A stretch of DNA of 12,592 nt from CAZKFN01 sp964552035. Its GTDB lineage: Bacteria > Bacteroidota > Bacteroidia > Flavobacteriales_E > Vicingaceae. The notes below the pieces were generated by a model. It was not told the origin of the DNA. It saw only the letters and a list, made by a program, of their open reading frames with translations, and did no database searches. This document shows positions 6,446-12,592 of this stretch, one piece after another. The position numbers and the translations under genes are program-made. Numbering within the stretch: position 1 is the first letter of the stretch; every line of letters begins with the position of its first letter. The DNA is taken from positions 1 to 12,592 of the forward strand of contig CAZKFN010000075.1 of the NCBI GenBank assembly GCA_964552035.1. The letters are read 5' to 3'.

Positions 6446-8050
6446 CTAAAGCTCATATCCTAAAGATTTAAACACATTTCTAACTTCCTCTTTCAATCGT
6501 TCTTCTTCCGCAAATAATTCCTTCAATTCTCCTTGCAGTTTTTCCATTTGATCACCATAATCCAAGTATTCATCACGGTTGACAAACTCGATATATTTAC
6601 TCGGCACCAAGGAAAAATCTTTCTTTTCAATTTCCTCAAAATCCGCTGAATAGCAATATTCCGGAACATCTTTGTAATGCTGAATGTCTGCATTTTCATC
6701 CCCCCTTGATAATTCATCATTCACCATTTTAGTCGATTGCCATTGATGATAGGTATCCGTAATCTTTTCTATATCACTATCGGCTAACTGGATAAACTTC
6801 TTTTCAAAAGGCACGCCCATCTGACGTAAATCCATAAACAACACCTCGCCCTTACGATTTCTTTGTTGGCGTTTTTCATCCCCGGTATCTTTTATTCCTC
6901 CTAATTTATTTTTATTGAGAATCCAAAGTGTTACTGAAATATCGGTGGTGTAAAACATGTTTCTCGGTAAAATCAAAATCGCCTCCACCAAATCATTCTC
7001 AATCAGTTTCTTACGAATTTTATACTCCTCTCCACCACCTGAAAGCGCACCATTTGCCAAAATAAATCCAGCTACGCCATTTTCAGAAAGTTTAGAAACC
7101 ATATTGAGAATCCACCCGTAATTGGCATTGCTTTTGGGCGGCACTTCATAGCCTCGCCATCTTGGGTCATCAATCAATTCATCAGTTCCTCGCCAATCTT
7201 TTTGATTAAACGGCGGATTGGCCATAATGAAATCAGCTTTTAAATCTTTGTGTTGGTCTTGTGCAAAAGTATCGGCTGCTTTTTCTCCCAGATTGGCAGA
7301 AATCCCACGAATCGCCAAGTTCATTTTCGCCAGTTTATAGGTGGTATTTGTGTATTCCTGTCCATAAATAGAAACTTCCTTTTTGTCCCCGTGGTGGGCT
7401 TCAATAAACTTGATGGACTGCACAAACATTCCTCCTGAGCCACAAGCCGGGTCATAAATAATTCCCCGATAAGGTTCAATCATTTCAGCCATCAGATTAA
7501 CAATGGTCTTTGGCGTGTAGAATTCGCCTTTACCCTTTCCTTCTTTTAAAGCGAATTTTGATAGGAAATACTCATACACTCGACCGACAATATCAGTGGA
7601 GCCATCTTTAATGGTATCGATTTCGCTGATTTTATCAATCAAAGAAGCCAGTTTGGTTTTATCCAATCCCAAACGAGAAAAATAGTTATCCGGTAAAGCG
7701 CCTTTAAGTGAAGGGTTGTTTTTTTCAATAGCATGTAGGGCGGTATCAATAATTAAAGCCAAATCATTTTGCTTGGCGTTCTTTTGAACGTAGGACCAGC
7801 GCGAAGTGTCTTGGAGATAGAACACATTTTCCATGGTATAGAAATCCTTCATTTCTAGGTATTTCTCTTTGCCTTCTTCAATCAGTTTTTCCCTGCGTTG
7901 TTCAAACTTATCACTGGCAAACTTGAGAAAGATTAATCCTAAAACAATGTGTTTATATTCCGAAGATTCCACAGATCCTCTTAATTTATCACAAGCTTGC
8001 CATAAGCTTTCTTCCATTGCCTTTCCTTTGGTCGTTTTGTTTTTTGTCAT
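6446..8050 (-). CDS. hsdM: Type I restriction-modification DNA methyltransferase subunit HsdM
   Basis: A 534-residue N6-adenine methyltransferase. The N-terminal HsdM domain (about 14-160) begins SLWQACDKLRGSVESSEYKHIVLGLIFLKF. The methyltransferase domain carries GEFYTP (175-180), the SAM-binding DPACGSGGMF (200-209) and catalytic NPPF (278-281) within FIMANPPFNQKDW. The C-terminal part ends in a coiled coil (KLQGELKELFAEEERLKEEV), which normally contacts HsdS. HsdM would pair with the HsdS encoded downstream to methylate a bipartite site. All catalytic motifs are intact. ATG at 8050 gives the usual family start and lies about 60 bp downstream of a TAnnTTTG box. Oddity: residues about 441-460 (KMVNDELSRGDENADIQ) lie where I expect a shorter loop, and V443-L447 are encoded by one exact unit of the 14-bp repeat, so this looks like a repeat insertion tolerated in frame. 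Confidence 0.95.
   Translation of the reverse strand: MTKNKTTKGKAMEESLWQACDKLRGSVESSEYKHIVLGLIFLKFASDKFEQRREKLIEEGKEKYLEMKDFYTMENVFYLQDTSRWSYVQKNAKQNDLALIIDTALHAIEKNNPSLKGALPDNYFSRLGLDKTKLASLIDKISEIDTIKDGSTDIVGRVYEYFLSKFALKEGKGKGEFYTPKTIVNLMAEMIEPYRGIIYDPACGSGGMFVQSIKFIEAHHGDKKEVSIYGQEYTNTTYKLAKMNLAIRGISANLGEKAADTFAQDQHKDLKADFIMANPPFNQKDWRGTDELIDDPRWRGYEVPPKSNANYGWILNMVSKLSENGVAGFILANGALSGGGEEYKIRKKLIENDLVEAILILPRNMFYTTDISVTLWILNKNKLGGIKDTGDEKRQQRNRKGEVLFMDLRQMGVPFEKKFIQLADSDIEKITDTYHQWQSTKMVNDELSRGDENADIQHYKDVPEYCYSADFEEIEKKDFSLVPSKYIEFVNRDEYLDYGDQMEKLQGELKELFAEEERLKEEVRNVFKSLGYEL
6711..6724. repeat. Single dispersed copy of the 14-bp unit inside hsdM
   Basis: AATTCATCATTCAC, identical to the array unit and in the same orientation, lies about 270 bp into the 3' part of hsdM. 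Flanking bases (ATA before, CATT after) also match array-edge variants. It encodes VNDEL on the coding strand. Confidence 0.7.
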
Positions 8051-8108
8051 TTGATGATTCTAAAGATGTTATATTGTATGATAGTATTAAGTAATGGATA
8101 AAAATACT

Positions 8109-8144
8109 CAAATATAATTTAGACTTTTTATCTACTAATAACAA
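8109..8144 (-). promoter_or_regulatory. Probable promoter of the hsd operon
   Basis: On the minus strand TATATTTG (8116-8109) matches the Bacteroidota -7 consensus TAnnTTTG. A TTG at 8144-8142 lies 25 nt further upstream, slightly beyond the usual 17-23 nt spacing, so the -33 assignment is weak. Transcription from here would give a leader of roughly 50 nt before the hsdM ATG. The rest of the 259-bp space between the M61 stop and hsdM shows no gene and no clear terminator. Confidence 0.5.
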
Positions 8145-8309
8145 CATATTTAACACCTAAGAAAAAGAAATAAACCATCTAAAATGCGATGTAGATTGTG
8201 GTTGAAACCCTGAGGAAGTTTTATTGATCTTTATACCCTTTCAAAACAATAGATAATTAATGTATAAGTTCACCTTTCCATTTTCAAACCCAGCACTACC
8301 CCTTCACAA

Positions 8310-10021
8310 TTAGCCTCTAATCCATTTCTCAAAAGCTTTCTTTTGCTCTTCTGAAGGATTAGCTATTCTACTAACCTGATGTTTTCCATAATAAACCTCT
8401 TTTGAAGACCTTAGATTCACTGTTTTTAACCTAGAAGAATTATCAAATAAAGTTAATTCTATCTGATCCTTGGAAAAATATTGAGTCCATTTAGATAAAT
8501 CTCCATTTACCTTAATACCGTTAACCGCAACAATTTCATCCAGAATAGAAATTCCTGCTTTTTCTGCTACNNNNNNNNNNAAACATTAAACACTTTTCCT
8601 TCTATCAATATAAAACCTAAGTGTGCTTCATAAAATTCATCGGCTGGGAGTTTTTCGTATTTTAACCCAATATAAGCCAAACTTTCTTTTAATTGTTTTT
8701 CTATGTTTTTTGTCCCATTTATATAATTCTCAAAAAAAGTACTTAAATCCTTTTGAGCAATTTCTTCCACTTCTTTTTGGTAAGCAGCTTCACTAATTCC
8801 TTGACCTCTTTTATAATACTTTTCATAAAACACTCTTAGCACATCATCAAAGGACTTTTTATTTTGATTGTTCTTGCGAATAAGATGATCCAGCATAAAG
8901 GTTACCAAAGCACCTTCGGTATAAATAGAAGACTTCCTATTGGGGACACCAGGAGTATAACCGTCCAACCAAGTATCAAAAGAAGAATCAGCCACCGAAA
9001 GATTTTCTACTCCAGGATTATTAAAATGTCTATCCAAAAGTTGATTAAAGGTTTTAAAGTATTCCTTATCTCCAAAAACTTTAGAGCGATAAAGCATCAG
9101 GTCTCCATACCATGTTGTAGCTCCTTCAGACAAATATCCCAGGCGATTATAGTTTTCCTTAGAAAAGTCATAAGGCCACATTTCTGCCGGTCGTATTCGC
9201 TTGACGTTCCATGTGTGAAACAATTCATGAGAGCTTACTCCCAATAAATCCTCATACCTACCTTTTTTATCCAACACGCTATAAGAAGGTCCTAAAGCAA
9301 TTACGGTAGAAGCAGAATGTTCTACACCATGGTAAAATTCATGCGTTAAAATTTGAAATAAAAAATGATAATTTTCAGTAGGAAAATCACCGAAAAATTT
9401 AATTTGCTCTTTTGTAAATGCCTTAAAATCTTTAATAATAAGACCTTCATTCATTTTGAATTCTCCTTGAAACCATAGGTGAAACGTGGTTTCTCCTATC
9501 TTATAGCTACAATGCTGCAGATCTGCAGAAGCAATAAATGGGGAGTCGGCTAATTCATCAAAGTTATTCGCTTTGTATTTTTTATTAGCAACAGCCTCCA
9601 AAGCTATGGCCACTCTATAATTGCTGGGAATATTCAAATCTAATTCACAAGCTTCTTCCATTCTATCGGGAAGGTATAAGAGACAATTAATAGGGTTAAC
9701 ATACAACTGATGGGCATCCAAATAAGTAGAGCCTGCATTGAGCTCAAAAGCATAATAATTATATTTTACAATGACTTTTTTCGCTTTAGAACAATCTACT
9801 TTCCAAAGATCTTTTTTTAGCTTCTTAAAAACTAAAGGGTTTTTATTTTCATCAAAAGCTTGCCATTTCTGAATATTCTTTGCAAAATCTCCAAGCTCAT
9901 ATCGCCCTGGCCTCCATGATGGTAACTGAATCTCTAAATGGTCTTTTCCTTCTGTTTCTACTTCAAATTCTATATCAATATAATGGGAATTTGGATCGGT
10001 ATATGCGATGGTATATTTCAT
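8310..10021 (-). CDS. M61-family (glycyl aminopeptidase-like) metallopeptidase with C-terminal PDZ domain, split by a 10-N gap
   Basis: A zinc peptidase of about 570 residues. An N-terminal beta domain (M61 N-domain: LEIQLPSWRPGRYELGDFAKNIQKW) leads to the catalytic domain with HELFH (265-269) followed by Glu299 in LSEGATTWYGD. After the gap, VAEKAGISILDEIVAVNGIKV is a clear PDZ domain, running to KAFEKWIRG and a TAA at 8312-8310. No signal peptide is seen, so it is probably cytoplasmic. Start: ATG at 10021 (MKYTIAYTDP) matches the family better than an in-frame GTG at 10042. Read literally, the 10 Ns put a TAG just past the gap (8569-8567), but the PDZ frame before and after it fits a gap length of 2 modulo 3. 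The gene is therefore probably intact and the gap length wrong. An extra HEFYH occurs at 227-231, where relatives usually have a G-G-L-E-H-like motif. Confidence 0.88.
8571..8580. other. 10-N assembly gap inside the M61 peptidase gene
   Basis: Ten Ns at the start of the PDZ domain. Coding continuity requires a true length of 8, 11 or another value that is 2 modulo 3, so the length is a placeholder. Confidence 0.9.
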
Positions 10022-10057
10022 AATTGTAAAGTTAAGCAGCACAATTGGCTTTTAAAT

Positions 10058-10079
10058 CCTATTATAATAAATTAATAGG
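10058..10079. promoter_or_regulatory. Inverted repeat in the divergent M61 / prenyltransferase intergenic space
   Basis: CCTATTA (10058-10064), 8-nt spacer, TAATAGG (10073-10079). It sits between the M61 start (10021) and the UbiA start (10128), a place where an operator for divergent promoters could lie. It is AT-rich and short, so it may be chance; no run of T follows that would favour a terminator. Confidence 0.25.
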
Positions 10080-10112
10080 GTACAAGCAAATGCAATCTTG
10101 AGGGTTTTTTTA

Positions 10113-10120
10113 TACCTTTG
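10113..10120 (+). promoter_or_regulatory. -7 box of the ubiA-like / maf promoter
   Basis: TACCTTTG fits the Bacteroidota -7 consensus TAnnTTTG. It ends 7 nt before the ATG at 10128, so the transcript would be leaderless or nearly so. No convincing TTTG -33 element is seen at the expected distance. Confidence 0.45.
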
Positions 10121-10127
10121 GACTTGC

Positions 10128-11095
10128 ATGAAAAGCACGCTTGATTTTTTTCGTTTAATACGCATTCCCAATCTGATTGTTATTGCGCTAACGCAGTATG
10201 CAATTCGTTTTGGAATTATTTATCCTTTTCTAAAACAAGCCGATCTTAACTTATTTATGCCCGAAAAATTATTTGGTTTGTTGGTCCTAGCTACAGTTCT
10301 AGTCGCTGCTGCGGGATACATCATAAACGATTATTTTGATATCAAAATAGATTATATCAATAAACCCCAACAATTGTTAGTAGGGAAAACGATAAAACGT
10401 AGGGTAGCTATTGCTTTTCATATGTTTTTTAATACTCTTGGGATTTTTATTGCTGCCTATGTTGCCTTTAAAATTGGGCATCCACTACTTGTTTTATTTC
10501 AGTTGGTCAGTGCTGCTTTGTTGTGGTTTTATACCGTTAATTTCAAAAAGCAATTTCTAATAGGAAATGTGATTATTGCTTTGCTCACCTCCCTAGTCCC
10601 TTTTACTGCGGGTTATTATGAAATTGCTATTATGTATGATCAATTAGCTTACATAGAGCATAATATCATTCAATATCACAGTATTATATCTCTGTTATTT
10701 AGCATAAAGTATTTACTCTATTGGATTATAGGATATAGTATTTTCGCATTTTTATTAACCCTTTCTAGAGAAGTAGTTAAAGACATGGAAGATATTAAGG
10801 GGGATAAGGAATACGGTTGTAGAACTATGCCAATTCTTTATGGGATTCCAAAAACCAAGCGTTTTTCTATTTTTATCCTATTGCTAACGCTTTCAGCTGT
10901 GGCAACTGTTGAGACTTTGCAAATTATTTCCGGTGATTGGCTTTCATTTTTTTACTTCCTGTGTTTTATTAGCTTGCCACTTATTNNNNNNNNNNAGCCC
11001 AGGAAAAGAAGGATTTTTTCTTTGTTAGTCAAGGAATTAAAATTACCATGCTCTTTGGAATATTATATACCATTATTATCTTTTTATACCATTAA
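10128..11095 (+). CDS. UbiA-family prenyltransferase (geranylgeranylglycerol-phosphate geranylgeranyltransferase-like), split by a 10-N gap
   Basis: A polytopic membrane protein of about 320 residues. It carries the two Asp-rich prenyl-diphosphate sites of UbiA enzymes: NDYFDIKID (N67, D68, D71, D75) and DMEDIKGD (D219, D222, D226). Strongly hydrophobic helices lie between and after them. Flavobacterial relatives are usually annotated as geranylgeranylglycerol-phosphate geranylgeranyltransferase; the true acceptor is uncertain and a quinone-type acceptor cannot be excluded. The ATG at 10128 (MKSTLDFFRLIRIPN) is the family start; an in-frame TTG at 10098 would begin upstream of the -7 box. After the gap the correct frame reads AQEKKDFFFVSQGIKITMLF and stops at TAA 11093-11095, 5 bp before maf. 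Read literally, the gap length shifts the frame and gives a false C-terminus ending at 11132. Confidence 0.85.
10986..10995. other. 10-N assembly gap inside the UbiA-like gene
   Basis: Ten Ns after SLPLI. Frame continuity needs a length that is 2 modulo 3. Relatives have a membrane segment here, so the missing piece may be somewhat longer than 10 bp. Confidence 0.9.
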
Positions 11096-11100
11096 ATCTT

Positions 11101-11696
11101 ATGCCTCATTTTTTAAATCCCAAAAATTATGAATTGATTTTAGGGTCTAAATCCCCTAGGAGAAAAGAATTGTTGGAACATTTAGGTTATGTTTTTGAGC
11201 AAAAAAGTTTGGATTTAGAGGAAAGTTATCCTTCAACTTTGGATTTGCAGGAAGTAGCAGAATATTTGAGTAAGAAAAAAGCTGATGCTTTTAAAAATGA
11301 GTTAAAAGACAATCAATTGCTCCTTACATCTGATACAACAGTAATTCTTGAAAATCAACTTTTAGAAAAAGCAGCTAATGCAGCAGAAGCTCGTGCAATG
11401 CTTCAACAATTAAGCGGTAAAAAGCATGAGGTTATCAGCGGTTTGTGCCTTACAAGCAAGTATAAACAAGAAGCCTTGTCCGTAAGTACTTTGGTATATT
11501 TTAAAACTTTAAGTGAAGAAGAAATCGAGTATTACATCCAAAAATTTCAACCCTTTGACAAAGCTGGGGCTTATGGCATTCAGGAATGGATTGGTTACAT
11601 AGGAATTGANNNNNNNNNNAAAAAATTGAAGGTTCCTTTTACAACGTCATGGGTTTACCTGTAAAGGAACTGTATGAAATGATTCGGAAGTTTTAA
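11101..11696 (+). CDS. maf: Maf family nucleoside triphosphate pyrophosphatase, split by a 10-N gap
   Basis: A cytoplasmic enzyme that hydrolyses non-canonical or excess dNTP/NTP (dTTP/UTP in the YhdE subgroup) to monophosphates. Seen: LGSKSPRRKELL (14-25, phosphate-binding S-x-SPRR loop), SDTTV (77-81, catalytic Asp), LSGKKHEVISGL (104-115) and DKAGAYGIQEWIGYIGI (153-169, the Y-G-I-Q substrate loop). After the gap the true frame is KIEGSFYNVMGLPVKELYEMI then RKF and TAA at 11694-11696, about 198 residues, normal for the family. Literal reading through the 10 Ns gives a false stop at 11664. The ATG at 11101 follows the prenyltransferase stop by 5 bp, so the two genes form one transcription unit. 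No Shine-Dalgarno is visible. Confidence 0.92.
11610..11619. other. 10-N assembly gap inside maf
   Basis: The gap falls at an A-run between GGAATTGA and AAAAAATTGAAGG, in the conserved I-G-I-[E]-K-I-E-G region. The protein frame fits if the flanks actually overlap by one A (no missing sequence) or if the true length is another value that is 2 modulo 3. Confidence 0.85.
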
Positions 11697-11700
11697 ATCT

Positions 11701-11874
11701 TTATTTGGTTTTATCTAAATAAAATAGTGATGGTAGAATAACAATTACACCTAAGATCAATGCAACATAAGCTTTACTATTACTGGCAATTTCTAAGTTT
11801 TCAAAATCCAAGAAAATTATTCCAAAAGTAATTAAGAGTATACCAACAGTTCGGATAACCCCTATCTTTTTCAT
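11701..11874 (-). CDS. Small two-helix membrane protein, unknown function (57 aa)
   Basis: ATG at 11874 gives MKKIGVIRTVGILLITFGII (a first hydrophobic helix, about 5-21), a short polar loop FENLEIASNSKA, a second helix VALILGVIVILPSLFYL (about 37-53) and a basic end DKTK before TAA at 11703-11701. The codons look normal for the region and the topology is clean, which supports a real gene. It converges on maf with only 4 bp between the two stops. No family was recognised, and no TAnnTTTG box with proper spacing is evident upstream (11875-11965). A housekeeping membrane microprotein is likely; function unknown. Confidence 0.6.
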   Translation of the reverse strand: MKKIGVIRTVGILLITFGIIFLDFENLEIASNSKAYVALILGVIVILPSLFYLDKTK

Positions 11875-11965
11875 ATCAAATTATTGTATTATACAAAATA
11901 ATTTCACTAACCTTTACTTTATAAAATTACTAAAAATATAGCACTTATTTTTTGGAGTATTGCAC

Positions 11966-12592
11966 TCAATGAGTAATAGGTTTATATTTCCTCTTATTGA
12001 TAAAATAGGTTAATACCACAATGGCAATCAATGCTACTTGCGCTGCTAAAGTTTGAACAGTAGGATAAATTCCCAGCCATTCAACCCGAAACATAGATGG
12101 TAAATACGTTACTGATATCCATCCGCTTTCTTGTAAAGAATGAAAGCCTTTCCCCATTAAAATTAAAGCCAACAATACAATCAAATAAGAAGAGTAAAGG
12201 AAAATCTGTTTGATAGGTACTTTTTTAGTGTATTTTAAAAATACATAAGCAATAATACCAATGGCTATAAAAGCAGAGAAAGTTCCAAATCCTATGGCTG
12301 ATTGATTTTGTAAGCCTGCTTCCAATTTAATGGCTTGTAGGAATAAAATAACTTCAAAAGCATCTCTAAAAACAATCATAAAAGCAAAAGCTGCTAAACC
12401 AAACATTTTATCTTTTTGAAGATAAACTCCAATTTTATCCTCTACAAATTCCTTCCATTTTTGAGCATAAGTTTTATTATGCAACCAAAACCCAGCAAAA
12501 ATTAAAATCACCACAGCAAGAAGAGAAACTAAGCCTTCCATGATTTCTCTATTTTGTCCTCCAAATTTGATGATGTAATCCGAAAGAAACCA
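11966..12592 (-). CDS. FTR1-family iron permease, C-terminal part (5' end outside window)
   Basis: The frame is open to the right edge: 17 codons (WFLSDYIIKFGGQNREI) lie upstream of the first internal ATG at 12541, so that ATG is not the start. The visible 208 residues contain REIME (15-19), a first hydrophobic helix, then RDAFEVILFL (76-85), where FTR1/EfeU proteins carry the second iron-binding R-E-G-x-E motif, and three or four more membrane helices. The basic tail NKRKYKPITH precedes TGA at 11968-11966. FTR1 permeases move ferric iron across the inner membrane, and in Bacteroidota they are often fused to or next to cytochrome c-like domains; the missing N-terminus may hold one. Oddity: the second motif is R-D-A-F-E, with Asp for the usual Glu. 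Family assignment is good; transport competence is uncertain. Confidence 0.85.
   Translation of the reverse strand, partial: WFLSDYIIKFGGQNREIMEGLVSLLAVVILIFAGFWLHNKTYAQKWKEFVEDKIGVYLQKDKMFGLAAFAFMIVFRDAFEVILFLQAIKLEAGLQNQSAIGFGTFSAFIAIGIIAYVFLKYTKKVPIKQIFLYSSYLIVLLALILMGKGFHSLQESGWISVTYLPSMFRVEWLGIYPTVQTLAAQVALIAIVVLTYFINKRKYKPITH

Noticed and set aside
8864..9247. Open frame of 127 codons on the plus strand opposite the M61 gene
   Set aside because: Fully antisense to a well-conserved peptidase domain and with no recognisable protein features.
9331..9345. Second zinc site HEFYH in the M61 peptidase
   Set aside because: It lies where relatives have a G-G-L-E-H-like motif, and the canonical HELFH plus downstream Glu is intact; the extra HExxH is likely coincidental.
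10098..10127. Upstream TTG start for the UbiA-like gene
   Set aside because: It would precede the TACCTTTG -7 box and add residues not typical of the family; ATG at 10128 fits better.
11700..11723. Terminator between maf and the small membrane gene
   Set aside because: TTTATTT and AAATAAA can pair, but the stem is only A-T and lies inside the small gene's coding end.

Overview
The window looks like chromosomal DNA of a Bacteroidota bacterium, probably flavobacterial. It is AT-rich, has little Shine-Dalgarno signal, and shows TAnnTTTG-type -7 boxes. The housekeeping proteins (UbiA-type prenyltransferase next to Maf, cytoplasmic M61 peptidase with PDZ, FTR1 permease) read like flavobacterial versions. 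Genus cannot be decided from the sequence. The assembly is a draft: one 100-N gap lies in a tandem repeat, and three 10-N gaps each break a gene.

Left two thirds (1-8050, minus strand): a tightly packed type I restriction-modification operon carrying accessory genes. In transcription order it holds hsdM (DNA methyltransferase), a 14-bp tandem-repeat tract, a four-helix-bundle S23/IVP-like gene, a rhuM-family gene, an hsdS specificity gene, and a large KAP-type P-loop NTPase that runs off the left edge. The last four genes overlap or lie within 9 bp of each other, so they are almost certainly co-transcribed and partly translationally coupled. No hsdR is visible; if present it should lie beyond the left edge.

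The most unusual item is the specificity subunit. Between its two target recognition domains, at the conserved central joint, it carries an apparently intact GIY-YIG nuclease domain followed by a 12-residue tandem repeat. The nuclease segment is bracketed at DNA level by a perfect 13-bp inverted repeat and by REP-like palindromes. The four-helix gene next door is likewise bracketed by a 25-bp inverted repeat (24/25 matches). Several repeat copies have been absorbed into reading frames: the RhuM N-terminus, an HsdM insertion and the HsdS N-terminus. The locus therefore looks like a defence operon repeatedly invaded by small repeat-flanked cassettes.

Right third (8310-12592): ordinary cellular genes. 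An M61-family peptidase (minus) diverges from a UbiA-type prenyltransferase plus Maf nucleotide pyrophosphatase pair (plus). Then come a 57-residue two-helix membrane protein (minus) and the C-terminal part of an FTR1 iron permease (minus, cut by the right edge). For the M61, UbiA and Maf genes the true reading frame resumes after a 10-N gap in another phase, so their real ends differ from a naive read-through. The corrected ends are given in the entries.
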